Below the pieces are notes generated by a model that was given only the letters and a program-made list of their open reading frames with translations, was not told the DNA's origin and did not search any database. Source: Avena insularis (lineage: Eukaryota > Streptophyta > Magnoliopsida > Poales > Poaceae). From it: a stretch of DNA of 64,000 nucleotides. Location of the stretch: positions 481,961,392 through 482,025,391 of the forward strand of contig CM042694.1 in assembly GCA_023614405.1 (NCBI GenBank). Direction: 5' to 3'. Shown here one piece after another: positions 47,623 through 59,302 of this stretch (the stretch's first letter is position 1; every line of letters starts with the position of its first letter). Position numbers and translations under genes: made by a program.

Positions 47623-50332
47623 ACATCCCCAAGCTTAACTCCTGCTCGTCCTCAAGTAGGTAAGTGATAAAAAAGAATAATTTTTGAGGTGGCATGCACC
47701 ATCATAATCTTGATCATAGTATTTGTAGAACATTGATAGCTGGGATCATAGTACTTTAACATAGCATGAAAGATATAGTTCTAACAATAAGACATAGTAA
47801 ATATGTTGTAACATGAAAAGATACAAGCAAAAGATTCATGAATAACAATGTTTTGAAAGACATTTGTTTGTTTCACATATAGAAAACATAATGAGAATGG
47901 TATTCAGCTTGTCCATCATAGTGTAGCAAAACATAAATGCATAGGACACCTTCAAACTTCATAAGGGTGACTAGATACAAATAGTTTGAGAACAAGCAAT
48001 ATCAAAGTTATGAATCAATCAACAAGTCTTGGGACAATGCACATTAAACTAAGAATGTCCACTATGATCTCTCAATAGGTGCATAAAGATAGAAGATGGA
48101 GACTCAACATAAAAGTAAAAGAAAGGCCTTCATAGAAGGAAGCAGGGATTCAAGTCTCATAAAGACCTTCCAAAAATTATGGTACTTATTAGCTGTCAGC
48201 TCTCATTGCCCCTATCATAAGCATCCTTAGGTGGTTAAGGTTAAAGTGAACAAATATGAGGATATGCTTGACAAGTTATAAGCTGAAAATCTCATGCCCC
48301 TTACTTACGAGTACCGTTCCTCATGCTACTCAAGTTTAGTCACAAGTAAGTTCTTGTCATTGTAAGTACATGTGTATCATAGAGAACCGCCAACGGGGTA
48401 CCCCTTGCCCGATGATACGGAAGAATCCCCATATCAAAATGACAAGGCAAGCAGACAATGAGCATCTCAGCATCCTTTTATTTCCTATTTGCGTAGGTAT
48501 CTCTTTTTTTCTTTTTTTCTCTTTTTTTCCTATTTGCATAGGCTTCTTTTTTTATAGAGGATGCTTCATAGATTGCTCACTATGGTTATGTTGTAGGTTT
48601 CCACCATGATTAGGCATGGATTAGACCAGCCGACCAGGTGTTTCTCTAACACATATACGAACTCCATGAGCCTTACAAGCTTCCCTTTCATTTCACACCG
48701 CCGGGATCCATAAGCAAAAGAACATGATATCAACTAAATAAAGTGCAATGTTGAAAGCGTTCCCCATGATAGCATGGTTCTGGTAATTCACAACTTACAA
48801 AGCGCAAGCATATACGCAACATAGATGGGCACAATGGTTCAAGTTTATTAAGTGCAAGAAAAGTAAAGTGTGCCATCAAGTTCGTGAGAGCTTTAATCAC
48901 TAGTTTTCACATAACAAGTTTAATTCGGAAGGTAGATAAAACATGAATATACTTGGAATAGCAAATGCTAATAGGTAGGTATGGTGGACTCTTTGGAATA
49001 ACTTGGTATTATTTGGAGTTGGATGTATGAGTGGAACTCATACTTGGTATGGAGGCTAGCAAAAGATTGGGAGCGACCAACTAAGAGAGCAATAATGGCC
49101 ATAATCATGCAGAGCGACAAAACATTATCAATAAAAGCATAAAGTGGTACCACAAGTCAAAAAACTTAATGATCATAGAGGCTAAGGTGACTTGGTGTAG
49201 TCTTAACATGGTGTGAGCATGCGCCAAGTCAACCCAAATAAAGCATTAAAGGAGAATACCATAATATTATGCTTTTATATGCTAAAACAATGCATGATTC
49301 TTTCAAGGCACATTAAGCAATCTCAATTGTTTGTAGCAACTCATGCTACAACAATAATCACTAAGCATAAATCCAAAACAATATCAAGCATGACATGATA
49401 AAGTCTAAGTCACAGTCAAAAACAAGCTCCTTTTATACCACTTAAGCATGAACTTTCCTACTCTTTTCTAATCCAAATCAACCTATTTGAAACTATATAT
49501 GAATGAGGGGGTCCCACCAATTTATTCAAGCAAACTAAGCAAACGAAAAGTAAAAATGAAAACCAAGACGCTCCAAAAACAACACAACTGTGCATGAAAC
49601 AATAAAAATGAAGTGTTTGGAAGAAACCTGAAATTTTTATTGATGAAGAAGGGGATGCCTTGGGCATCCCCAAGATTTGACGCTTGTACTTCTTGAATAT
49701 TTATTGGGGTGACACGGGTGGCATCCCCAAGCTTGATATTTTGTCCATTCTTCATCTTATCACATTACTCTTTCCTACACTTAAAAATTTCCTTCATACA
49801 AAACTTCACACAATCTTCATTAGCAACATTAGTGTACTCAAGATACTAAGTCTTTTAGTTCAGTTCCAACACAAATAAAACTTCCATTAAAACAAAAGAT
49901 ACTGTACCACTTCCTTTAAAAAGTTCAAATGATCAAAGAGAACTCAAAGAGAAAGAGATTAAGAGGCAAATGCAAATAATGGCAGAAATCTGTCAAAACA
50001 GACCAGCAGGTAAAAACCGATTTTTTCGAAGACCTTCTGTTGCTCAAATCGAAAAGTGTTGAACTAACGAAAGTTGTATAACAGCCTGGGGCAGGAGCAC
50101 AAAACAATACAGCTCAAACCAACGTACAGATATTTTTCACGAATTTTTACAGCGAAGCACAAAAATCTGTTTCGGGACAACAACTTTCCCAAGCATTACT
50201 TCTCTCTCATTAGAGGTTACTCTTGGCACAAAAACCACACAAAAATGATAAGGAGAGGTTAAAGCAATAACTTCCAAGACTCAACAAAAGATTCCTAACG
50301 AAATTTGGGTTATCTCCCAATAGTGCTTTTCT
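47623..50332 (-). other. Ath1 noncoding 3' interior
   Basis: Homologous to the Ath2 and Ath3 3' interiors. It contains the pyrimidine tract (48501-48553), flanked by two copies of cctatttgc-tagg, and the hairpin (49651-49671). No coding frame is supported. Confidence 0.7.
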
Positions 50333-51311
50333 TTAACGCCTTTCAGCTAGGCTCAGTAATTTGAAAAGATGCTCACATAAGAAATATGAATTAAAGCAAA
50401 AGAGAGCATCAAGGAGCAAATATGATACACATTTAAGTCTAACCCACTTCCTATGCATAGGAATCTTGTAAGGAAATAAATCAAAGAAGCACATAGTAAC
50501 AATAATGGGTAGATAAAACAAGAGCAACTTTGGAACTTTCAATATAAAGAGAGGTGTTTTAGTAACATGAGAATTCCAAAAATCATATTTTCCTCTCTTA
50601 TAATGATTTTCAGTAGCATAATGAACAAACTTAACAATATAAATATCACACTCATCCTCCTTTGGTAAGCATGGAGGGCTATCAAAATAAAGTATTAGTT
50701 AAAGAGTTACTCTTATTGGGAGGTAGACATGGGTAGCTGCTCCATTCTTCTCCCTCTTGATCATCACTCTCCTCAGCTTTTTCATCCAATGAGCTTCCAG
50801 TTTCAGTAATTTCTTCTTCCATAGGTTCCTGCAAGGCATTAGTCTGTTCCGTTGGTGGAGAGCATCTATTAAGATATTCAAGAATATAGCCATTTTCTTC
50901 CTTGTAATTATCAAAGCAAAATTTAAGTATATCATAAATCTCATATTTATAAGGTGCATCATCAGTATTTTCAATCAAATAAGCAAGTTTGAATGCACCC
51001 TTCCAAGCAATAAATTCTTAAATTTGTTCCACATCATAAAAGTCATAATTTCCCTTAACATAAGAAGATATGGTAACATCATCATTATACTCACATTGAA
51101 AAGGGGGGTGTTTATACCTCCTACAGCAACATGATTTATCAAAGCAATAAGTAACATTATAAGTAGAGCACATGTTTCTAGCAATGGTGCACAATTTATC
51201 AATTTGTTCCCATAAGAGTTTACCTTTTTGTGACAAGCGGTGTACCTCATAATATTTTGGTTGTTCCATGAACCCATCTTGCCAATAAGATCTAGTTTCA
51301 AAGAAACCCAT
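50333..51311 (-). pseudogene. Ath1 short ORF of unknown function, with hydrophobic tail remnant
   Basis: From the ATG at 51311 (M-G-F-F-E-T-R-S-Y-W-Q) one register runs to 50682 with a single in-frame TAA at 51020-51018. It contains a Cys-rich patch (C-C-C-R-R-Y near 51115) and Y-N-D-D-V-T-I-S. An acidic region (E-E-S-D-D-Q-E-G-E-E-W) lies near 50760. In another frame, 50542-50333 encodes a hydrophobic tail like the end of the Ath2 protein (both have H-R-K-x-V-R-L-K-C-V). I recall similar predicted proteins in Triticeae gypsy elements, but no function is known to me. The Gag core and zinc knuckle are absent. Confidence 0.6.
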
Positions 51312-51502
51312 GATTGATAGAAAGCATGATAAAGCAAGACAATAACAGACCAACAGAAATAACAACTATAGCAGGAACTAAATTTTTTATGTTTTTGATA
51401 GAAAGAAACAAGCAAACAAAGCAGAAATAAACTAAGCAAAACAAAAAAATAAAGTAAAGATATTGGTTATGAGGGACTCCCCTTGTGAAGATGTCCTTGA
51501 CT

Positions 51503-51519
51503 CCCCGACAACGGCGCCA
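51503..51519 (-). other. Ath1 primer binding site (Asp tRNA)
   Basis: The minus strand reads TGGCGCCGTTGTCGGGG, one mismatch to the Asp tRNA 3' end. It lies ten bases inside the LTR. Confidence 0.88.
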
Positions 51520-51529
51520 GAAAAATGCT

Positions 51530-53087
51530 TGATGATCGACTCAACACGTCGAGCTTGTTGGGGAACCCCAATAGGAAGGTATGATGAGCACAACAGCAAG
51601 TTTTCCCTCAGTTATGAAACCAAGGTTATCGAACCAATAGGAGCAAGGAAACACCTCCAAGGTGTTGTTTCCAACTTGGAATCCTGCACAACACAATCGT
51701 AGAACTTTGCCCCCAACTTACAGTGAGATTCTCAATCTCACCGGTTTTGCTGGAAACAAAGGATTAAACGTATTGTGTGGAAGATAGTAATAGCTTGCAG
51801 AAAGTAAACAGAAAACAGTAAATAGATTGTAGATTGATGGTAAAAGAATGGACCAGGGTCCATAGTTCACTAGAGGTGATTCTCCTTAAGATAGATGACA
51901 CGTTGGGTGAACAAATTACAGCAGGGCAATTGACAGACACCGAGAAAGCATACATGCATATACTAATCATCTTGAATCCTATGAGATTTGATTGGGCATT
52001 ACAACATTATACATAGACCATAATCCAACTGCATCTATGACTAATAATCCACCTTCAGGTTATCATCCGAACCCCCTCCAGTATTAAGTTCCAAGCAACA
52101 GATAATTTCATTAAGCAAAGTGTGTAAAGTAAACAATACGATTGTTCTATGAACAAAGGATTGTTGTTTTCTCCCTAGTAGCAACAACACATCTAGTACC
52201 TTAGAGATTTCTGTCACTTCCCCAGATTACTAGAGGCATGAACCCACTATCGAGCATAAATACTCCCTCTTGGAGTTGCTAGCATCTACTCGGCCAGATA
52301 GCTACTAACAACGGAAAGCATGCAAGATCACAAATAACAAAGACATGATAGAATCAATAATCAATCTGAAATAGCATCTCAATATCCATCGGATCCCTGC
52401 AAACACAACATGTAGAATTACAAATAGATGATCTTGATCATGAATAGAGCTCACAAGATCTAGACGTGGTAGCACAAAGGAGAAGAACCAACCATCTAGC
52501 TACTACATGGACCCGTAGTCCAGGGATGAACTGCTCACGCATCACACTGGAGGCAGTCATGGTGATGAAGAAGGCCTCCAGGGTGATCTATCCCCTCTGG
52601 CAGGGTGCCGAGAAGATCTTCAGATCCCTCCCGATCTAGGGATGGAGATGGCGGTGGCTACAGACTCTTTCGTGGAATTTTGATCGGGTCCTTAGGGTTT
52701 TCGTCCCAGAGGCAATATATAGGCGAAGGGGCAAGGTCGGTGGAGTACCAGGGGGCCCACACCACCTGGTGGTGCGGCTAGGGCTGGCCGCACCACCACC
52801 AGGTGTGGCCGCCCTGGTTCCCCTCTTCGTCTCCCCTCCGGACTCCATATTCCTTCTGGTGAAATATTGACTTTGGCTTTTGTCCGGTCCAATTCCGAGA
52901 ATATTTCCTTACTAGCTTTTCTAAAACCAAAAACAACAGAAAACAGGCAATTGTCACTGTGGCATCTTGTTAATAGGTTAGTTCCAGAAAATGTGTAAAA
53001 ATACTCCAAAGTGTGGACAAAACATAAGAAAGTAGATATAAAACAAGCATGGAACATAAAAATTATAGATACGTTTGCAACGTATCA
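51530..53087 (-). repeat. Ath1 5' LTR (intact)
   Basis: 1558 bp, TGATGATCGACTC to TTTGCAACGTATCA. The minus-strand TATA box (CTATATATT) lies near 52714-52722. It served as the reference for joining the three left pieces. Confidence 0.92.
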
Positions 53088-53092
53088 TGCAC

Positions 53093-53807
53093 ACTAAGGG
53101 GGAACACAATCATTGGTAATTTTAAACATGGATCATCTTATTAGGCTACCGTCGAGTATCTAATACTAGCACACAATAAGATATACAAACAATAACATTG
53201 AATGTAAATGCGATGTGATATGGTCCTTCACGTCGTGATCTCCATCCGTCGTCACCGGATTCCGGCGCTAGGGTTCCAGCGCCGGAGACACCAGGGTACC
53301 GGTGTCTTTCCGGCATGGTAGTCTGTCACCTGCATGACTATCTACTACTACATAACATAAGGTAATCACTTTACCTTTGTCACAACCATATCACAAAGAA
53401 ACACCCCCTGCAAAACAAAGTTAGACGCCTCTACTTTCTCTTTGCATATTTTACATGGCTGAATGGGTTTTCGCACAAGAACCGTTCTTACCTAAGAACT
53501 TTCACCACAACGCTGATCAAGTAGTTGTCTATACTATACCCCTTTTGGGGCCCTCCATTGCAAATGGCATACCAACTAATGCGAGAGAGACAGACACCCC
53601 CCTAAGCCACTTTATACGGTACAAGCCGTATGTCAAGCGTGGACCAGTCTACATGAATGAGCAGCGTAAGTCGGTTGGGGGCCGCTTCATCAAGCATCAC
53701 TGTGGTATACACAAGTACACGTGGGAGGGTAATAACTAAAATATCAATGCCCACACGCTAAATCTCATGTGTTCTACCCGTACTAGCATTACTACGCATA
53801 GATCTAA
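53093..53807 (-). other. Bar2 leader, LTR-side part
   Basis: It continues the Bar2 leader from 21553. It holds the uninterrupted Bar4 target sequence near 53425-53441. No coding frame is supported. Confidence 0.75.
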
Positions 53808-53818
53808 CTCTGATACCA
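53808..53818 (-). other. Bar2 primer binding site
   Basis: The minus strand reads TGGTATCAGAG, one base inside the LTR at 53820 (initiator-Met type). Confidence 0.88.
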
Positions 53819-53819
53819 C

Positions 53820-55613
53820 TGTAGGGGTTTCGCGTATGAAAACAATAAAATTTTATCCTATGCCCCTGAACCCCTGATGTTGCCAGGACCTATATATTAG
53901 TAATGCAGTAATGGGAGGGGCTTTTCATTAACTTACCCTTGAAGACCGAAAAGCGTTGTCAACACTCAGGAGAACATGGTTGATGTAGATGAGCCAAAGA
54001 CGAACTCAAGGTCGTGATGAAGTCCTTGCGCTCCTGTGGCTCAAAAGACTTGAGTGCCTCAAGTGTGACACCTCATAGGGAGTTACACACGTCCGGTGCC
54101 TGACGATGAATCCCGCTTCCCTGATCTAGCAGCAGTTGTGGAAGTAGATCTCCTGGATCCGAATCCCGCAGCACGACGGCGCTCCGCGGTGAAGATGTCT
54201 CTCGTTAGCGCAGTCCGAACATGGGACCACGGTCACGGGAGAGAGATAGAGAGATAATATCAATTGGAGGTCTCCCCAAAAGTGAGGAAACCTTTATTGA
54301 ATACTGTGTGTATTTATCTGGCCAAATACCCCCACTATATATAGGGGGAGGGGAGGTACTACCTGCCTCAAAGTCCTGGGGTGGGACTAAAGGAGAGGAA
54401 GAGGGGGAGGGGGAGGGGGAGGCGCCACCAGCCACCCCCATGGGACCCACGTGGGGGCTAGCCCACTAGGGCACCGGCTACCCCCTTGGCCCCTTTCTCC
54501 TCTTTCCTTTCCCTCATGGGCCCTTTTCCCTCTGGAATTGGCCCATTAAGCCTTTTTGACCTTTAAATTGATTTTCTATTTTATTAAATAATTATGAATA
54601 AATGATTAAATAAATATTTAACATTCATTCACATATTATTCAATCTCCGTGACTATGGAACACCTTTCACCTCCACTCCGGACATCCTTCGGACTTACCG
54701 AAACCCTTCTAGTTTTCTCTCTTCTCTTCTTCGGTGATTCTACCGATCCTATAAACACTCTCTACGCATCATCAAGCCCTTAAGTGTGATACCCCACGGT
54801 TTGGGAACACTCTAGACATGGTTGGCACACTCTCGGACCAATGATCGACAGAGGGACATGGATGGCCATGTGACCCCTGTGCATTCCATGAAGATTTTTC
54901 GTCATTTGAACTGGGACAGTCGTGTCTTATTCCCTTTGTCTCTCGATACTCGCATTGCCTGAGATCTGATCAACGACATCACCATGTCATGTTCAATCTC
55001 ATTACCGAACAATGCTACTTGACTCGTTCCGACAAGTGATATCCCTATGATCAAATCACACGCTGTGCAGCTATTGGATATAACTTCTCCGAGTGGGCCC
55101 TTGAGTATCTTTCCATCACGAGGACAGATAAATCCTGCTCTTGGCATATATTTCCTATACGGTTCCTCCGAATACCTGAACACACCTTTATTGTCACTGT
55201 ATTACCAAGTGATGATTGATGCTATCTAAGCATTCTCGAGAGTGATTGATATAGCCTCACGGTCTAGGGATTAGTCTACGAGGATCCATTTCTAATCATC
55301 ATAACTTGAACTTCGTGACATGATCGGGTCATGATGTTTAGGTTTGGGTATTGGTTCATCATCTCATTCTCAGAATGAGTTGACTCCATTTCCAACTGGC
55401 ATAAATGCCACATGATCAGGAAACCTTGATCATCTGTTGACCAATGAACCAGTGACTAGAGTTTCACTGGGAACCCCTGGTTGTTTATATATCACACGTG
55501 TTTTGATGTTTCCTCTCAATGCAGTTATAACATGATATAAAACTTAATCATAAACTTTATGAAATATGATAATAATCCTTATTATCATTTGTCTCTAGGG
55601 CATATTTCCAACA
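53820..55613 (-). repeat. Bar2 5' LTR
   Basis: 1794 bp, starting TGTTGGAAATATGCCC at 55613 on the minus strand. TATA box at about 54335-54344. Purine-rich low complexity (ggaggaagagggggagg type) at 54391-54423. The palindrome ctcattctcagaatgag lies at 55363-55379. The target duplication ccctt follows at 55614-55618. Confidence 0.92.
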
Positions 55614-55618
55614 CCCTT

Positions 55619-56434
55619 AAGCGTGTTTTTCTATGGTTTGGGAATGTCATAGACATGATCTCGATCAATGATCAATAGCGGGACCGAGATGCCCATATTG
55701 GCCCCTATGCACTCCATGAAGCACCTTCGTGTTGAACCTTAAACGACATATCCAATTCCCTTTGTTACGCGATACAAGACTTGTCCAATATCTGATCATC
55801 GGTATCACGATACCTTGTTCAATCACATTTGCAACAAGTACTATTTTACTCGTTCACGTGAAATTCCATCCCCATGACCTAGTCATGCGCTAGCTTATGG
55901 ATGTAATTCATCAAGTGGGCCCAGTGTATCTTCCCGTCACATAGGAGAATAAATCCTGATCTTGATGCATAGGTCTCAACCTGGACCTTCAGAATACTCA
56001 ACATGCACCTTTATGGTCACCCAGTTATAGACATGAAGGTTGATGCAGTCAAAGTAATCCTCTGGTAACAGTGATTAATATGATATCATGGTCTAAAGAT
56101 TAGGACACTCTGTTTCTGACAATTGCAACTCTGAACTAAGTGACATAATCATGTTGCAACAATCATCGGTGGGAAATGTGCATCATATCATTCTAAATGA
56201 TATGACTTCATTGTCAGCTGGATTTAACAGCACCATGATCAGGAAACCTTGATCATCAGCTGCCCAAGGAACTAGTTGAATAGAGGCTACTAGGGACCTA
56301 AGTTTATTTATATACCAAACCTATATCAATGTTTCTGCTTGACATAGTTATAGCATGATATAAAACTATTATGAACTAATGAGATATGATAATAAAACCC
56401 CTTTATTATTTGCCTCTAGGACATATCTCCTTCA
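55619..56434 (-). repeat. Bar1 5' LTR, second piece (U3 side)
   Basis: It resumes the Bar1 LTR after Bar2 and ends at the terminus TGAAGGAGATATGTCC (minus strand) at 56434. Together with 2755-4033 it gives about 2095 bp, close to the Bar4 LTR length. A perfect 10-bp palindrome with loop CTA lies at 56183-56205. Confidence 0.88.
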
Positions 56435-57940
56435 ATGTATACTGCTGAAATATCGTCGCAATAGACTATAGTAGCATGTTGAATATGTTGATGTAGCTCT
56501 GAGAGAAGTTGGCGCAACCAAATAGTTTCCGCAACGACATGTGCAACCGCGCGGTACTCAGCCTCAGCAGCCGAATGGGCAACTATAAGCTGGCATTTCG
56601 AAGACCATGAAATCAAATTATTACCAAGAAAAACACATTAGTCGATGTGGACAGACGAGTCCCATGACAACCTGCCCAGTCTACATCAGAATATGCTATC
56701 AAGGATGTTGGAGAAGAGGAGATGACGTGTAGACCATGATCAAAAGTGCCTTTTTGGTTGCAAAGAATAAGTTTAACATGATTATAATGAGGTAGGCGAG
56801 GATCATGCATGAATAAGCAAACTTGTTGGATAGCGTAGGAAATTCCAGGACGTGTAAGAGTAAGATATTGGAGTGCCCCAGTGAGTCTGCGATATAAAGT
56901 GGCATCTGAAAAAGGGTCACATGTGGAGGAAAGTTTGGAGTTGGTTTCAATAGGAGTGTGAGAAGGTTGGCAATCAATCATACCCACTCGAGAGAGAAGA
57001 TCAAGAATGTATTGATGTTGAGAGAGAAAGAGACCACTAGAATCACAAGTAACAGTAATACCCAAAAAATGATCAAGTCGAGATCAGTCATAGAGAATTT
57101 GGTTTGAAGGTGAGAAAGAATTTGATCAAGAAAAGACTAAGAGGAGCCAGTAAGAACAATATCATCAACATAAAGAAGTAAATGAGCAACGTTGGAATTT
57201 GTGTGATAGACAAAAGGAGAGGAATCAGAGAGAGAAGGAGTGGATGTTGTGGTTTGTATGAATGAAGAGAACCGTTGAAACAATGCTCGGGGTGCTTGTT
57301 TGAGATTGTATAGAGATTTTTAAGTAGACATACGTGATTTGGAGAAGAGGGATCCTCAAATCCAAGAGGTTGCTAGCAATAAAAAGTTTTCTGAAGAGAG
57401 CCATGAAGAAAAGCGTTCTTGACATCAAGTTGGTGAACAAGCCATCACGAGGAGACATCAAGACTAAGGACAATATGAATAGTGCTTGGTTTAACAACAA
57501 GAGAAAAGGTTTCATTATTTTCAATCCCTTGTTGTTGAGAATAGCCATGATAGTCCCATCGGTCTTCTTAATGAGAGAGACTACCATCAGAGTGATATTT
57601 TTGATGAAAAACCCATTTGTTGGAAAGAACATTAGCATTGGAAGTGCAAGGTATAAGCTGCCATGTATCGTTAGTAACCAAGGCATTAAATTCATCTTTC
57701 ATGGTAGCAACCCAATTAGGATCGAAAAGAGCTAATTTATAAGACTTCAGAATAGGGAAATGGTGGTATTTCTGAAAAGATTAAGACGCTTGGCGAGTAA
57801 ACAAAAACCAGACTTCCACGCATACGCATGACGTGATCATTATGAGGTGCAACAGTAGGAACATCATGAGCTGGTAAGATGGGTGAAGTGTGAGGGGAGG
57901 CGGAGGGTTGGGTAATTTTTCAAATTATAAGAGTTCGGGG
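56435..57940 (-). pseudogene. pol: Cop1: RT and RNase H remnant of a Ty1/copia element
   Basis: Read leftward: a linker, then RT with Y-V-D-D-I-V-L (codons at 57172-57161), L-G-I-T-V and the long linker Y-I-L-D-L-L, A-L-Q-Y-L-T-L-T-R-P, Y-S-D-V-D-W-A-G-C. Then comes RNase H with I-S-W-S-S-K and A-E-A-E-Y-R-A-V, ending at Bar1. Several frameshifts and stops separate these pieces (frames 57695-57225, 57065-56613, 56616-56435). The catalytic Asp pair of RT is still present. The C-terminus of RNase H and the 3' LTR would lie beyond Bar1, outside the window. The sequence recalls the Ivana/Hopscotch lineage. It is the only RT in the window. Confidence 0.88.
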
Positions 57941-59297
57941 TGTTCGCAATATACCCTAGAGGAAATCATGTATGATGTTATTCCTGATGTATTCATAAAG
58001 TTATTATATTGTCCTTGCATGAACTTATGATATGTATCATGGAATATGTGATTCGGTTGTGGAACTATGTATTCATGTTGTTCATACTAAATGTCCTTGG
58101 TCATTGAGGTTGTGCTGGACACACAACTTAGACTAATGTGAAAGCCGGTTGATGACTCGGTTCCACTTGTCATGGGCATGGTGATGCTATTCCGACTTAC
58201 ACGGACTCAGCTAAAGAGTTTAGTGAGTCGGACTGACCCATATTGAGATACAACAAACAAGTCATCATTTGTATGTCTCAATCAATGTAATCCTTAGATC
58301 TGAGGTTGTTGCACAATCCGAGTTGTGGATCACCGACTTAGGTTTTGTCAAACGTTGTTCCATCAAAGGGCAGTTATAAAGGCAGAGTTCGGATCAACTA
58401 AGAATCAAGTTGCTTGATGTGAATGAGCAAGATGGGATTTTGCCCCTCCGACTGGAGAGATATTCTCTAGGCCCTCTCAGAAGATATGATTCAGAAAGCA
58501 TGGCAATGCACGACTCGGTTACGTGTTAACCGAGGCGGCCGACTAAGAGTTAGTTGGATGAATCACTTATCTCGGATCGAGAAGAGAGTTGAGCTATTTG
58601 AAGGATGTCGATTATTCTCCTATAGCTTGAGAACATGTATCGTGAGGCAAAAGGTACTCAAACGAAATTCGCATTGGAAGGTATGTCGTCATGACTCTTT
58701 GGTACTTGGGAGTCGACACGTTCTGCTAGGAGCCGCTACCGACCGATCGATTACGAGTGAGACTAGAATCATGTTCGAGTCACCATGAGTCTGTCGGGTC
58801 ACACACTTAAGAGCGGGAGCAAGTTTAGGTTGGACCCAAACCGGAGACCTATTTGGGTTGGACCCGAATCGAACACGGACCGAATCAGTGAGTTGGACTC
58901 GTAGTGACTAATATAGTCCTTTTAGTGAATGGGCCACAAGTTAGTGGATCCCACTTATATATACTTGGGTGCAGACGCCCAAGGGGCACGGTTAGGTCAT
59001 TCCATGTATTGAAAACCCTAACTCCAGTCCATTTCAGTCTAGCCACCGTACCGGACCTAGCAGTCCACGGCCGGCGCTCCTCCATGTACATGTGGATACT
59101 GGCGGAGGTGCTATACGTTCAGCACTTTGATGATCTTGGATCGGATTGGATCGTGAGGACTGCACTGCATCAAGTGACGTGCTTCATCAGTAATCCTCAA
59201 CTATGCATCTAGTGGTACTCCTCGTGGCCTACTACCTCAGCTTGATCTTGGGATCACCGCGTAGGAAAATTTTATTTTATCTTTACGTGGCCCAACA
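57941..59297 (+). mobile_element. Solo2: copia-type solo LTR inserted in Cop1
   Basis: 1357 bp, starting TGTTCGCAATATACCCTAGAGG and ending GGCCCAACA, flanked by cgggg (57936-57940) and ctggg (59298-59302), four of five bases equal. It has a TATA box at 58955-58963 in forward orientation and no primer site or interior. It lies in the region linking the Cop1 integrase C-terminus and RT. The opening resembles BARE-like LTRs but the body differs from all others here. Confidence 0.82.
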
Positions 59298-59302
59298 CTG
59301 GG

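Larger units (their letters stand above)
21554..53087 (-). mobile_element. Ath1: Athila-lineage (Sabrina-like) non-autonomous gypsy element, heavily invaded
   Basis: It reads leftward, and its outer target duplications tgcac (21549-21553, 53088-53092) match perfectly. The right (5') LTR is 51530-53087 (1558 bp). The left (3') LTR is split by GagPR and Ath2 into pieces that sum to about 1559 bp. The primer site is complementary to the 3' end of Asp tRNA. The interior (47623-51529) holds a short conserved ORF remnant and about 2.7 kb of noncoding sequence. No gag core, protease, RT or integrase is recognisable. The LTR start TGATGATCGACTC and the end ACGTATCA recall the Triticeae Sabrina family. 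Confidence 0.88.
4034..55613 (-). mobile_element. Bar2: BARE-like element with nested insertions and a third, internal LTR
   Basis: Outer LTRs lie at 4034-5814 (3' LTR) and 53820-55613 (5' LTR), flanked by perfect 5-bp target duplications ccctt (4029-4033 and 55614-55618). The element reads leftward. Its interior holds another LTR of the same family (18691-20457, Bar3), Bar4 (10103-18298) and Ath1 (21554-53087). After removing the insertions, the order from the 5' end is LTR, primer site, leader, gag copy (20465-21166), internal LTR, primer site, leader, gag copy (8592-9373), 3' interior, LTR. No pol domain is present. The internal LTR ends exactly at its TG terminus against intron-like sequence, which suggests insertion of a relative followed by recombination. 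Confidence 0.8.

Noticed and set aside
44140..51519. Asp tRNA gene fragments at the ccccggcaacggcgcca sequences
   Set aside because: Only the 17 bases matching a tRNA 3' end are present, next to LTRs, as primer sites. No cloverleaf surrounds them.
57334..57735. Forward frame of 133 codons in Cop1
   Set aside because: It is antisense to the RT region, whose minus-strand motifs (Y-V-D-D) are clear.
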